Source: Vreelandella azerica
GTDB taxonomy: Bacteria; Pseudomonadota; Gammaproteobacteria; Pseudomonadales; Halomonadaceae
Direction: 5' to 3'
DNA: 64,000 nucleotides
Assembly: GCF_013112225.1 (NCBI RefSeq)
Contig: NZ_JABFHI010000007.1
Coordinates: forward strand, 1-64,000
Both the position numbers and the translations under genes were made by a program. A model generated the notes under the pieces. The model searched no databases, was not told where the DNA came from, and saw only the letters and a list, made by a program, of their open reading frames with translations. Position 1 is the first letter of the stretch, and each line of letters starts with the position of its first letter. Below are positions 1 to 10,262 of this stretch, in pieces.

Positions 1-1589
1 ACACAGTGATAACATGCCTTCGGCGAGGCGCTGGACGTTTCTGAATCGCTTGGCGACGCCGGTGAACAGTTTGAACAGCGATTTATGCCATCCCGACCAA
101 TAATGAAAGTCAATGCATCAAAGCCGAAAGAATTGATATGCGATTTTGCTTGTTGATATTGTTAGCAGCCAAAAGCTAACGTCGATTTAAAGCTTGAAAA
201 TTTAGAAGATAAAGTTAGAGAAGCCACCATCGAAATGCAGTGGCAGAAATATTGCATGAGTGATGCAGCATGTTAGTGGCTCCTTCCTGGGAAGCTGGTT
301 GTTCAAAGGACAGATGGCCTGCGAACCAGTGTGCCAGGCAGGCACCGGCAACCACAAAGAGAGTAATGCCACCTGCCATACCCCTGGGCCGGTAGAACAG
401 CGGTATGGCGGGTGATGGCAGTTGGTTTAGCCGGCGTCAGGCGTGCAGTGGAGCGTCGAACAGCGCGTCTCTGATTGGCTTCGGTCGCGCATGATTGCGA
501 CTCATCAGGGGACACAGCCTAAGTCAAAGATCACCCAGAGACTGCGGGCGTATTCTCGGTGTCAGTGGACCAGCATATCAGCAGGCGGGCATCTTGTTGG
601 GCACCGCCCGGCAGCAGAGAACACCGCGCGCGCTCAGGTCGTCGCCATTGGTCACATGTCTGAGCCGGCAGGCAAGCCGATTCAGTTGGCAGATAGTAAA
701 GCCAATCGGCAGCAAGGCGGCAGTCATCGGCCAGGCCGGGCGTGCGGAATTGCCGCCGAAGAGCGTACCGGGATTTCCCGCACACTCAGCCAAGAACACA
801 TCAAAGGTCTCTCGCGTCGTCATCTGACGCGGGGTGGCTGTACTTTAGCATGGTATTGCCGCTTGGCCGTCAGGCATATCGATATCTGCCCCTGAGTTGA
901 GCAGCTGACTTTCCTCGAAATCGCCGTTACCCTGTCAGTTTTGGTTGTCGCTCACATGCAACAGGCCAGGCCGCTGCTCTGTACCGTACAACACCGGCTT
1001 TTCAGCTTCAGCCCCGTCGTGACAGGCCGGGAAAGTTTCCGATGCCGGGTCTCGCTACCTGCAGATGGGCCAGTGCTACGCCGGCGAGGCGGACGATGAT
1101 CGTCGCCACATTGCCAGTCGGGCGTGCTGCGGCTGACGCCGTTATCGCGAAGCTATCCATGTACATGGCAGGAACAGTCGTGCCAGCATTTATCGCACAC
1201 GACACCAGCTTCACCGCCGATAGGCGGCGTGCAGTAATTCAGAGTCGCGGCTCCGGCGGAGGCGCTACCGGCGCCGAGGATGACGCCGTCGCCGGCAAAC
1301 GGGCTATCAGCAGGCCAGGCCCCGAGAACAGACCCCGCGCAGCTGGCAGGAAAACATCGGTCAGCAAATAGAGTCGCCGCCGCGGGCGAACAAAGGCGCG
1401 ATTAATCTCTCGTCAGCAGACGATGGATTTTCCAGCTATAATATCAACATCAGTCGATGGCTGACACAAAGTAGGTTGCAGACAGCCAGGCAGTAATCAA
1501 GGCACAACCGTGATCGCCGGAGCGTGCGGCGGGCCGGGATGTTGCCTGGCACACCAGGCCTATGACATTAGCGTTTCGATGATGCATCA
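1..1589. other. No supported gene; degraded DNA
   Basis: No open frame here has convincing coding character. Short frames on both strands overlap each other and contain no motif I recognise. A leftward frame around 300-420 reads as a short hydrophobic segment (GITLFVVAGACLAHWF) and may be a remnant of a membrane protein. Since the adjacent RND permease is heavily decayed, this stretch may be the older remains of the same efflux locus (its N-terminal half or its adaptor gene), but I cannot show that. Confidence 0.4.
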
Positions 1590-3811
1590 GTGCCCGCATA
1601 TCATCCGGCAGGGCAGGCTGAGATGGAACGCCTTCAGGCCACCCTGCCGGATGATATGTCACTTAGCCTGAACTTTGATGCATCGGTGTTTGTATCCGGT
1701 GCCATCAAGGAGGTAATGATCACCCTATTTGTGTCCATGGGCCTGGTGGTGATCGTGATCTTTGCCTTTCTGGGTAACATCCGTACCACTTTTATCCCGG
1801 CGATCACGGTTCCCATTGCCTTGATTGGCACCTTTGCCGCCCTCTGGCAGTCATGGGGTTCACGATCAATCTGCTAACCCTACTCGCACTGGTATTAGCC
1901 ATCGGCCTGATCGTTGATGATGCGATTGTAGTACTGGAAAATATCCATCGACATGCAGGAATACGGTGAGACCCTCTAGTCGCTGCCTTTCGTGGTTCGC
2001 GCCAGATTGCCTTTGCGGTTGTGGCGACGACTCTGGTACTGATTGCCGTCTTTGTACCTTTAAGCTTCCTGCAGGGGACATTGGCCGCCTGTTCTCGGAT
2101 TCGCCCCTCACCCTGGCCGCCGCCGTGGCGCATATCCAGCGTGCTGGCGCTGACCCTGACGCCGATGATGGCGTCGAAAATCCTCAGCGCCGATATGCAC
2201 GAAAGCCCTATTGCCAGAGCCATTCACGCGACTCTGGATGCAGCACGCCGCACCTATCGGCGTATGTTGACAGGGGCGTATTAACCCTGCGCTGGCTGGT
2301 GGTCGTGGCTTTTTGCGCTGGTGGGCGCCATGCTATGGCTCAACGAACAGCTGCCCAATGAATATACCCTCAGGAGGATCGTGGTAACTTTTTTGTCATC
2401 GTTAATGGTCCACCTGGCGCGACCTATTCCTATATGCTCGATTACATGGATGAAATCGAAGCGCGCATGCTACCCATGTTGGACGATGGCGAGGTCGAGC
2501 GGGTGCTGGTGCGGGCACCCGCGGCTGGGGCAATATTGAAAATTTCAATGGCGGTTTCGTCATCGTCAACCTCGCCGATTGGGATGAGCGGCGTAGCGCC
2601 TGGCCCATCATGCAGGAGGTCCGTGAGTTGCTGAGTGACTTACCCGGCATCAGAGCTTTCCCGGTAATGCGACAGGGCTTTGGCGGCAGAACGGAAAAGC
2701 CGGTCCAGTTTGTACTGGCGGGGGTACCTATGAGCAGCTTGCCGAGTGGCGCGACACCCTGATTGCGCATATTGAAGACGACAACCCAAAACTGACCAGA
2801 ATTGACAGCGATTTCGAGGGAAAGTCAGCCTCAGCTCAGGGTAGATATCGACTATACACGGGCAGCTGCGCTGGGCGTCACTATCACCGAAATTGGTCGC
2901 ACCCTAGAAACTCTGCTCGGCGGGCGCAGCGTTTACCCGCTATGTAGATGACGGCCAGGAATATGATGTGATTCTTGAAGCTGAAAGTGGTGCCAATCCA
3001 AGTCCTACGCTCGGCGCGTTCAGGCGAGCTGATTCCGCATTTGCCACGTGACCTGGTTACCCTGACCGACTTTGCCGGCCCCAGTAACCTCAACCGCTTC
3101 AATCGCTTGCGTGCCGTCACCATAGCGAGCTGATCTGGTGGATGGCTACCCGCTGGGTGAAGCGCTGGAATACCTTAATAATGCCGTCAGCGAGTACTGC
3201 CTGCCGAGGCTCAGACAGATGTCAAAGGGGCTTCCCGGGATTATCAGGAAGCCAGTGGCGCGACAACCTTCCTGCTGGCCCTGGGCGTACTGGTGGTCTT
3301 CCTAGTACTCGCCGGGCAGTTTGAAAGCTTCGTCCACCCTTTCGTGATCATGCTGACAGTTCCACTGGCGATTAGCGGGGCGCTGTTTGCCCTATACCTC
3401 ACCGGGCAGTCGCTGAACATCTATAGCCAGGTGGGGTTGGTCATGTTGATTGGTCTTGCGGCCAAGAACGGCATCCTGATTGTGGAATTCACCAATCAGT
3501 TGCGCGACCAGGGCTTTGAATTCAGAGACGCGCTGATTGACGCTTCCACCACGCGCCTGCGGCCGATACTGATGACTGCCATCACCACCATGGCGGGCGC
3601 CATACCGCTGATTATTTCTACCGGCCCAGGGGCTGAATCGCGCCTGGTGATCGGTACTGTCATTATGGCGGGGGTTGGCGCGGCGACACTATTTACTCTC
3701 TTTGTGGTGCCGGTTGCCTATGACCTGCTGGCACGCCGCACCAGTTCACCCAAGGCCATCAGCCATCAGCTGGAGCGCGAACTGGCCAGCTCCCAGGAAG
3801 GGAACCACTAA
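1590..3811 (+). pseudogene. Decayed RND-family efflux permease (HAE1/AcrB-like)
   Basis: Translating in successive frames recovers a recognisable RND permease: the TM2-TM4 region near 1700-1950 ([19 protein letters not shown], then [19 protein letters not shown] with the TM4 Asp-Asp pair), a periplasmic segment 2320-3120 (NEYTPQEDRGNFFV-like, GGFVIVNLADW), and an intact C-terminal third at 3293-3811 (VFLVLAGQFESFVHPFVIML, MLIGLAAKNGILIVEF). RND pumps are about 1000-1050 residues; the first part is missing and at least eight frameshifts are needed for the rest. Damage is far denser than the isolated indels elsewhere in this window and is not confined to homopolymers, so I call it a true pseudogene. 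No adaptor or outer-membrane channel gene is adjacent. The substrate cannot be inferred. Confidence 0.85.
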
Positions 3812-3823
3812 CATGCCATAAGC

Positions 3824-3859
3824 AAAACACCGCCCCACTTTTCAGTGGGGCGGTGTTTT
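3824..3859. terminator. Strong bidirectional rho-independent terminator
   Basis: A 16-bp perfect stem (AAAACACCGCCCCACT paired with its complement) with a four-base TTTC-type loop, flanked by A and T tracts on the two sides, so it can serve both the rightward RND remnant and the leftward DUF3617 gene. Confidence 0.9.
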
Positions 3860-3887
3860 CAGAGGGGCGTAACAAGGTTCAGTCAGA

Positions 3888-4314
3888 CTAGCAGTCGCCG
3901 AGGCGCTCACCTTCGATGCGCGTTTTCATGGTCATGGCGCCCATGGGCGATTCAGCCACGATATCCACGTCGCCCTCGATCTGTTCGCCCATAAAGCGCA
4001 TTTTCACCCTCGATGGTGGCTTCTCCACCATCAGCGCGGCAAATCATACTGTAGGTCAAACCGTCGGCGTTCATGGTCTGATCAAGCAGCTCGCAATCTT
4101 GCTCTTCTTCAATAAACCCAAAATCAGCGCTATCAAGTTCTTCCTGGCTGATGCATTGGCGCTCGGTATTGGTCTGGTCAGGAATATCAACGTCTGCGAT
4201 CACTTCAGTCACGCTGACAAACTCCCATTCACCTGGCGTCACATTAGGCGATTCCGCCTGGGCCGCCAAAGGGAGCGTCAAAGCCGCTGCGGCCAAAAAG
4301 ATACGAAAAGACAT
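3888..4314 (-). CDS. DUF3617-like secreted protein (one frameshift)
   Basis: A small exported protein with a clear signal peptide (MSFRIFLAAAALTLPLAAQA) followed by a DUF3617-like pattern: NVTPGEWEFVSVTEV, a Cys in RQCISQEEL, a second Cys in EQDCELLD, and a third in SMICRADG. The frame breaks near 4003-4010; reading on in the next frame gives the expected tail (KMRFMGEQIEGDVDIVAES, ending GERLGDC) and a stop at 3888, for about 141 residues. The family is uncharacterised and usually periplasmic, with cysteines likely in disulfides. It is transcribed alone and ends in the terminator at 3824-3859. The break is more likely a sequence error than decay because the tail keeps its sense. Confidence 0.7.
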
Positions 4315-4440
4315 GTTATCCTCACTGTGTTAAATGATGTTAGTAAGTCATCGTAACCGATTCGGCGTCAAGATGCGCCCCCGCCATCATCGTTGGCTAT
4401 ACTTCTATCCAAGCCTGTCCCAACTATCCAAGGAGGCCTT

Positions 4441-4650
4441 ATGGTCGATGATGCGCTAATCTCGTATGAGATTGACTGCCCTTACTGCGCCACACCCATG
4501 ACACTTTTGATTGATGCCTCTCAAGGTAGCCACACCACCTGGGAAGATTGCCAGCGATGCTGCGCTCCCATCCAGCTGGAGGTAACCGTATCCCCGGTTT
4601 CCGGCGAACTTGAACAGATACGCTACGGGCGCGATGACGACGTGCTTTAA
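4441..4650 (+). CDS. CPxCG-type cysteine-rich small protein
   Basis: A 69-residue protein with two Cys pairs, CPYC near residue 14 and CQRC near residue 38, forming a likely zinc ribbon of the Cys_rich_CPXG family. The ATG at 4441 is preceded by AAGGAGG at the right spacing, which fixes the start. The rest is acidic and beta-rich. The function of this gammaproteobacterial family is unknown. It stands alone, convergent with the pot operon whose last stop lies ten bases downstream. Confidence 0.85.
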   Translation: MVDDALISYEIDCPYCATPMTLLIDASQGSHTTWEDCQRCCAPIQLEVTVSPVSGELEQIRYGRDDDVL

Positions 4651-4660
4651 TCGCACGGAG

Positions 4661-5503
4661 TTATTGGCTTTCAGCTTCCTGCAGCGCCAGACGACGTTTT
4701 TTCTCCTTGCGATGCATCAACCACCAGGCAATCAGGGTCGCCACCGATACTGCCAGGATAATTAAGGTAGCCAGGGCGTTAATTTTCGGGGATACCCCCA
4801 TGCGTACCGATGAAAACACCACCATGGGCAGCGTATTGGCACCCGGGCCGGACACGAAGCTTGCAATCACCAGGTCATCCAGCGACAGGGTAAACGCCAG
4901 CAGCCAGCCTGCCGCCAGGGCAGGTGAGATGACCGGCAGAGTAACGGTAAAGAAGGTTTTCAGCGGCGGCGAGCCCAGATCCATCGCCGCCTCTTCAATC
5001 GAACGGTCAATTTCACGCAGACGGGCTGCGACTACCACCGCCACATAGGCGCTACAGAAGGTAGTGTGAGCGATCCAAATGGTGGCCATCCCGCGATCCG
5101 TCGGCCAACCAATCAGCTGGGCCATCTGCACAAACAGCAGCAACAGCGAAAGCCCGGTAATCACTTCCGGCATCACCAGAGGCGCCGTGACCATACTGGA
5201 AAGCGCTGTTTTGCCGCGAAACTTGCCAAAGCGCGTCATTACAAAGGCTGCGACTGTTCCCAGACATACCGCCATGCTGGCCGCCAGGAAAGCAATCCGC
5301 AGGCTCGTCCACACTGCCGAGAGAATCTGCCTGTCAGCAAACAGCTCGCCATACCACTTGGGCGAAAACCCGGCCCAGACGGTCACCAGTTGGGATTCAT
5401 TGAATGAATACACCACCAGCACCCCCATGGGCAGGTACAGAAAAAGCAACCCCAACACCAGCATGACGGTCGTAAAGTCCGGGCGTCTATATAGCAGCCT
5501 CAT
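4661..5503 (-). CDS. potI: Putrescine ABC transporter permease PotI
   Basis: Second inner-membrane permease of a PotFGHI-type putrescine importer, 280 residues with about six transmembrane segments. The EAA loop that contacts the ATPase is visible as EEAAMDLGSPPLKTFFTVTL (about residues 170-190). The ATG at 5503 overlaps the potH stop (ATGA), so translation is probably coupled, and a longer frame upstream of this ATG is not needed. Sequence, order and partner genes together separate it from PotC of the spermidine system. Confidence 0.93.
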   Translation of the reverse strand: MRLLYRRPDFTTVMLVLGLLFLYLPMGVLVVYSFNESQLVTVWAGFSPKWYGELFADRQILSAVWTSLRIAFLAASMAVCLGTVAAFVMTRFGKFRGKTALSSMVTAPLVMPEVITGLSLLLLFVQMAQLIGWPTDRGMATIWIAHTTFCSAYVAVVVAARLREIDRSIEEAAMDLGSPPLKTFFTVTLPVISPALAAGWLLAFTLSLDDLVIASFVSGPGANTLPMVVFSSVRMGVSPKINALATLIILAVSVATLIAWWLMHRKEKKRRLALQEAESQ

Positions 5504-6405
5504 TTTTCCAACTCCCGCGACTGGTAGCGATGAAACATGACAATCGGAATCAGCAGCAGCAACAGCATCACCATCGCCAGGGCGGAGGCAACAGGCCAAT
5601 CACGGTTGAGGAAGAACTCTTCCCACAGCACCTTGCCGATCATTAGCGTATCCGGGCCGCCCAACAGCTCAGGAATCACAAACTCCCCTACCGCAGGAAT
5701 GAATACCAGCATGGAGCCGGCAATAATGCCGCCAGTTGAAAGCGGCAGCGTAATCTTGATGAAGGTGTTAAATTTACGCGACCCTAGGTCAGAAGCGGCT
5801 TCCAGTAACGCATTGTCCAGCCGGGCAAGGTGGGCATAGAGCGGCAACACCATAAACGGCAGATAGGCGTAAACGATGCCGATAATCACCGCCAGCTGGG
5901 TATTCATCATTTGCAGCGGGGTTTCAATCACGCCCAACCACAGCAAGGTGTTATTGATCAGGCCTGAGTTACTCAAGATCCCCATCCAGGCATACACACG
6001 GATCAGAAAAGACGTCCAGGACGGCAGCATGACCAGCAGCAGCAGAATCAGCTGCCAGCGCGCGGAAGCACGTGCCATGGCGTAGGCCATGGGGTAACCC
6101 AGCAACAGACACGCCAGGGTGGCCACAAAGGCTGTCTTGATCGAGCCCCAGTAGGCCGCGATATAAAGTGAGTCACTGAGCAGAAAAAGATAATTGCCCA
6201 GATTGAGGAAAACCTGCAGCGTCTGATCAGCATATTCGACCAGCGGGCCATAAGGAGGAATACTGATCGCCGCTTCGGATAGGCTGATTTTCAACACCAG
6301 CGCGAAGGGCATCAGAAAAAACAGCGTCAGCCACACAAGCGGCAGCGCAATGACCGCACGACGCCCCAGTTTTAACCGCTTGAGCCAGGTTTTGATTGGC
6401 TGCAT
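5500..6405 (-). CDS. potH: Putrescine ABC transporter permease PotH
   Basis: First permease subunit, 301 residues. A hydrophobic N-terminal helix (AVIALPLVWLTLFFLMPFAL) is followed by about five more, and the EAA loop reads EAASDLGSRKFNTFIKITL. The start at 6405 (MQPIKTW) is chosen because GGGAGGAG sits just upstream and it lies 15 bases after the potG stop; upstream in-frame codons would overlap potG and have no ribosome site. Pairs with PotI to form the membrane channel. Confidence 0.93.
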   Translation of the reverse strand: MQPIKTWLKRLKLGRRAVIALPLVWLTLFFLMPFALVLKISLSEAAISIPPYGPLVEYADQTLQVFLNLGNYLFLLSDSLYIAAYWGSIKTAFVATLACLLLGYPMAYAMARASARWQLILLLLVMLPSWTSFLIRVYAWMGILSNSGLINNTLLWLGVIETPLQMMNTQLAVIIGIVYAYLPFMVLPLYAHLARLDNALLEAASDLGSRKFNTFIKITLPLSTGGIIAGSMLVFIPAVGEFVIPELLGGPDTLMIGKVLWEEFFLNRDWPVASALAMVMLLLLLIPIVMFHRYQSRELEK

Positions 6406-6419
6406 GCCGTTGCTCCTCC

Positions 6420-7599
6420 CTAGCGGTTCAACACAATCGGGCTGTGGTCTTCCCAATAGACGTAGACAGCGTCTTCCCAGGTAGGACGGTCACCGCGACG
6501 CTTGGTATTGGCCATGCTGACCTTGATCAGCTGGCCCAGATGAGTGCGGATGTAATACAGCGAAAAACCGCCCAGGTAGGCAATGTCTTCTACCACGCCC
6601 TGCTCCCAGTTGTAGTCACCTTCGGGCTTATCGCGGGTCAGCCAGATCTTTTCCGGTCGCAGCGCTGCCCACACCCGCAGGTTGTCTGCCTGGGTGGTAA
6701 TCCCATGATCTATAAACACGGGCCGCTCAAGCACGGGTGAATCAATCCGGCAATGGTCAGCCGCATCCATGGCAATCTCACCTTCGAACATATTTACCGT
6801 GCCGACAAACTCAGCAACCATACGGCTTGCTGGGCTTTCGTAGATATCCACCGGCGATCCCACCTGTTCAATCCAGCCATCGCTCATAATCGCCACGCGA
6901 TCCGCCATGGTCATGGCTTCTTCCTGATCGTGGGTAACCATGATGCAGGTCACCCCGACCTGCTCAATGATTTCCACCACTTCCAGCTGCATTTCAGTGC
7001 GCAGCTTTTTATCCAGCGCCCCCATGGGTTCATCCAGCAGCAACAGCTTGGGGCGCTTGGCTAACGAACGCGCCAGCGCCACCCGCTGGCGCTGGCCGCC
7101 GGAAAGCTGGTGGGGTTTGCGCTTGGCAAAGCGCTGCATATGAACCAGCTTGAGCATGTGCGCTACGCGTTCATCCACCTCCTGCTTGGGCAAGCGATCC
7201 TGCTTCAGGCCGAAGGCAATATTCTGGGCAACGCTGAGATGCGGGAATAGTGCATAGGACTGGAACATCATGTTGATCGGGCGCTTGTGCGGCGGCATCT
7301 GGGTAATGTCCGTGCCATCCAGCACGATGCGCCCTTCACTGGGTGCTTCAAACCCGGCCAGCATGCGCAGCAGGGTCGATTTTCCAGACCCGGAGCCCCC
7401 AGCAAGGCAAAGATCTCCCCCGTTTGACCTGCAGATTGACATCATCCACCGCCACGGCATCATCAAAACGCTTGCTGAGCCGGTTGACCTTAAGGACGAT
7501 ATCTTCACGAAAGCGCGGCGCTTTGCCCGGCGCACGCTGGGCGGCTGGAGACGTGTTCGTTAATCCCGCACTTTCGTCCGGCAAGGGTGTTGTGGCCAT
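6420..7599 (-). CDS. potG: Putrescine ABC transporter ATPase PotG (two indels)
   Basis: ATP-binding subunit, about 393 residues once the frame is restored. Walker A (GGSGSGKST), Q-loop (MMFQSYALFPHLSV), signature (LSGGQRQRVALARSLAKRPK), Walker B (LLLLDEPMGALD) and the H-loop (MVTHDQEEA) are all present, followed by a TOBE-like regulatory tail. The start ATG at 7599 (MATTPLPDE) follows GGGGAG. Two C runs of five bases at 7396-7400 and 7417-7421 each need one more base to keep the frame through KRGEIFALLGGSGSGK; this double slip around Walker A would kill the protein if real, so sequencing error is favoured. Confidence 0.9.
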
Positions 7600-7654
7600 G
7601 CCTACTCCCCAATCGTGCCATCCAGGCCAAGCCAGCATGGCACTCAAACTGAAA

Positions 7655-7672
7655 GCGGGCTTTTCAGCCCGC
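7655..7672 (-). promoter_or_regulatory. Stem-loop between potF and potG
   Basis: GCGGGC/GCCCGC stem with a six-base loop in the 135-base gap between the binding-protein gene and the ATPase gene. Such hairpins commonly stabilise the upstream mRNA or attenuate read-through so that the binding protein is made in excess. No long U tract follows, so a partial terminator or mRNA-stability element is more likely than a full stop. Confidence 0.5.
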
Positions 7673-7734
7673 CGCGATCGACATCAGAGATAACAGCACC
7701 CAGGAAACAAATATCCGAGGTGACGCATGACAGA

Positions 7735-8838
7735 TTAACGCCCGGATTTCACCCGGTTCCAGATACGCGTACGCGCACGCTGAACGTCCTGCGGTTTTTC
7801 AGCAATGACATACAGGTTTTCCATCACCTCGTCGCTGGGGTAAATCGCACGGTCGTTAAGAATGTCTTCCGGCAGGAATTCATCCGCTGCCGCATTGGGG
7901 TTGGCGTAGCGGACATACTCGGTAATTTCTGCGGCAATCTCGGGTTCGAGAATAAAGTTGATAAAGGCGTGGGCATTGCCAGGATTAGGCGCATCCGCCG
8001 GCACCGCCATCATGTCGAACCACAGCTCGGCGCCTTCCTTGGGGATGGAGTAGGCAATGGTAAAGTCACGACCGGCTTCTTCGGCGCGATCCGCCGCCTG
8101 GAAGACATCACCGGAATAACCAGCAGCCACACAGATATTGCCGTTTGCCAGGTCAGATACATAGCGGGAGGAGTGGAAGTAGGTCATGTTGTCACGCACG
8201 GAAGCAATCAGATCTCCTGCTGCCTGCAGGTCGTCCATGTCATTGCTGTGCGGGTCAAGACCCAGGTAGGCCAGCGCCGGTGTCAGCATTTCAGAGCCGG
8301 AATCCAGCATTGAAAGCCCGCAGCCCGCCTCGGCCAACTGGGTGGTAATATCGGCATCGAACAACAGCGCCCAGCTATCCAGCGGCGCATCGTCGCCAAG
8401 AATCTCGGTCACCCGATCCCGGTTATAGCCAATCCCGTTGGTGCCCCACATATACGGCACTGAGTAACGGCTGCCTTCATCGACCACATCAAGGTTCTGC
8501 AACAGCTGGCTATCAAGGTTATCCAGATTGGGCAGTTTGTCGTGATCCAGTTCCTGATAGACACCTGCCTTGATCTGACGGGTCAGGAAGTAGGTAGAGG
8601 GAACCACGACGTCATAACCTGAGCGCCCTGACAGCAGGGCAGCATCCAGCACTTCGTTGCTGTCAAACACGTCGTAGACAACGTCGATACCGGTCTGCTC
8701 GGTAAATTTATCCAATGTTTCCGGGGCAATGTAGTCTGACCAGTTGTACACCCGTACTTCATTAGCCTGGGCGGTGGCTGCCGCTGTGGCCAAGGTGGCG
8801 GCCACAACGGCTGCGGAAAGTTTTTGTAGATTACCCAT
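7735..8838 (-). CDS. potF: Periplasmic putrescine-binding protein PotF
   Basis: Solute-binding protein of the importer, 367 residues, with a signal peptide cleaved after about residue 25 (TAAATAQA before NEVRVYNWSDYI). The start of the mature protein, the VPYMWGTNGIGYN segment and the polyamine-binding fold match PotF/PotD proteins. ATG 8838 is preferred over an upstream TTG because AGGAGA lies eight bases before it. First gene of potFGHI, separated from the transporter genes by a hairpin. Confidence 0.93.
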   Translation of the reverse strand: MGNLQKLSAAVVAATLATAAATAQANEVRVYNWSDYIAPETLDKFTEQTGIDVVYDVFDSNEVLDAALLSGRSGYDVVVPSTYFLTRQIKAGVYQELDHDKLPNLDNLDSQLLQNLDVVDEGSRYSVPYMWGTNGIGYNRDRVTEILGDDAPLDSWALLFDADITTQLAEAGCGLSMLDSGSEMLTPALAYLGLDPHSNDMDDLQAAGDLIASVRDNMTYFHSSRYVSDLANGNICVAAGYSGDVFQAADRAEEAGRDFTIAYSIPKEGAELWFDMMAVPADAPNPGNAHAFINFILEPEIAAEITEYVRYANPNAAADEFLPEDILNDRAIYPSDEVMENLYVIAEKPQDVQRARTRIWNRVKSGR

Positions 8839-8959
8839 CAAGACATCTCCTCTTGTGTCTCTTGTGTTCCGTGATGACCGCCAGATTCTGCGATGCTCTT
8901 ATCCCTATCGCAAGTTTATGGCCAAAAATTCTCATGTTGGATACGTCAGGCAGACATGC

Positions 8960-9712
8960 TCAACGATTGCCACACGCCGGGCAGGCCGGATCGCGCGGCA
9001 CCTGGAAATGGCGCCATTGGCCGCTCAGGCCATCAAAGGTGGCCAGGCCCTGGTGGGCACGGCCCGCGCCACTCAACAACTTGAACGCCTCCACCGCCTG
9101 AAAGCAGCCGATCAGCCCGACCAAGGGCGCCATCACGCCGCTTTCGGCACAGGAAAGTGCTTCGTCGCCGCTGCCGTCGTCCGGATAAAGACAGGCGTAG
9201 CAGGGGCTATCGGGCAAACGTGGGTCAAATACCGCCAGCTGACCGGAAAAACGGATAGCCGCCCCGGAAACAAGCGGCACACCGGCGGCCAGGCAGGCAG
9301 TGTTGATTGCGTAGCGGCTGGAAAAGCGGTCGGTGCAGTCCAGCACCACATCGGCTGAGGCGGCCAGCGCCGCCAACCGCTGCCTATCAGCATGTTCTTC
9401 CAGCGCCACGATCTGGCAGCCGGGGTTGACCGCCTGGGCACTTTGCGCCGCTGAAGCCGCCTTGTTGCGCCCCAGATCCGCCTGTTGATGGGCAATCTGA
9501 CGCTGCAGGTTGGAAAGCTCAACCACATCCGCATCGACAATCGTTAACCTGCCGACGCCAGCCGCGGCGAGGTAGAGCGCCACGGGCGAGCCCAGGCCAC
9601 CGGCGCCGATAATCAGCGCATGGGCGTCATTCAGCCGTTGCTGACCGTCGACCTCCACTTCCGGCAGCATGATCTGGCGGCTGTAACGTAATAGGGCCTG
9701 GTCATCCATCAT
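8960..9712 (-). CDS. moeB: Molybdopterin-synthase adenylyltransferase (MoeB/ThiF/HesA family)
   Basis: E1-like enzyme that adenylates the C-terminal Gly-Gly of a sulfur carrier (MoaD or ThiS). 250 residues: nucleotide-binding GAGGLGSPVALYLAAAGVG near residue 36, the metal ligand pairs CYAC (about 171) and CPAC (about 244), and the substrate Asp in DCTDRFSSRY. It lacks a C-terminal rhodanese domain. It lies at the end of the hemA-prfA-prmC-lrp series, an order in which moeB commonly follows prmC. Family assignment is firm; choosing MoeB over ThiF or HesA rests on context. Confidence 0.85.
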   Translation of the reverse strand: MMDDQALLRYSRQIMLPEVEVDGQQRLNDAHALIIGAGGLGSPVALYLAAAGVGRLTIVDADVVELSNLQRQIAHQQADLGRNKAASAAQSAQAVNPGCQIVALEEHADRQRLAALAASADVVLDCTDRFSSRYAINTACLAAGVPLVSGAAIRFSGQLAVFDPRLPDSPCYACLYPDDGSGDEALSCAESGVMAPLVGLIGCFQAVEAFKLLSGAGRAHQGLATFDGLSGQWRHFQVPRDPACPACGNR

Positions 9713-9738
9713 CCTGGCGAACTCCTCTCCACAGGGCT

Positions 9739-10242
9739 TTAGTGCTTATCATCAAGCTCCTCAAGCTCGGGTATATGCAGGCTGAAGCTTTCTTTGACTT
9801 CTTCCATCACCACATAGCTCTTGGATTCCTTCACGCCCGGCAAGGTCAGCACCACATCGCCCAGCAGCTGACGATAAGCGGACATTTCCGGAATGCGACA
9901 TTTCAGGATGTAGTCAAACTGACCGGACACCAGATGGCATTCCTGAATTTGCGGCAACTGCTCAACAGCGCGTCGAAATTCGTCAAACACTGCCGGTGAC
10001 TGGGTTTCCAGGCTGATTTCAACAAACACCAGAAGATTGGCCTTCAACGCCTGAGGGTCGAGCAGGGCCTGATAGCCACGAATAATCCCCGAGCGTTCCA
10101 GGCGCTTGACCCGTTCCAGGCAGGGCGTGGTAGAAAGGCCAACTTCAGCGGCCAGATCAACATAGGAAATGCGCGCGTTTTCCTGTAGGCAGCGCAAAAT
10201 CTTGAGATCAATACGGTCCAGCGTTCTGTTTTTTGATTTCAT
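9739..10242 (-). CDS. lrp: Leucine-responsive regulator Lrp
   Basis: 167-residue Lrp/AsnC regulator: N-terminal winged helix (DRIDLKILRCLQENARISYV ... VGLSTTPCLERVKRLE) and a C-terminal RAM domain with HLVSGQFDYILKCRIP, where the effector binds in the family. Similarity extends over the whole of Lrp itself (IQECHLVSG, LPGVKESKSYVVMEEVK), not just the generic fold, so I name it Lrp. ATG 10242 (MKSKNRTLD) is chosen by homology; alternatives at 10263 and 10266 overlap the prmC stop. Lrp controls amino-acid metabolism and transport genes. Confidence 0.9.
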   Translation of the reverse strand: MKSKNRTLDRIDLKILRCLQENARISYVDLAAEVGLSTTPCLERVKRLERSGIIRGYQALLDPQALKANLLVFVEISLETQSPAVFDEFRRAVEQLPQIQECHLVSGQFDYILKCRIPEMSAYRQLLGDVVLTLPGVKESKSYVVMEEVKESFSLHIPELEELDDKH

Positions 10243-10262
10243 GGCAAGGTCCAATAAAGGCA

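Noticed and set aside
578..823. Leftward frame of 81 codons in the degraded start region
   Set aside because: Several overlapping frames on both strands are equally open; composition and lack of motif give no reason to prefer this one.
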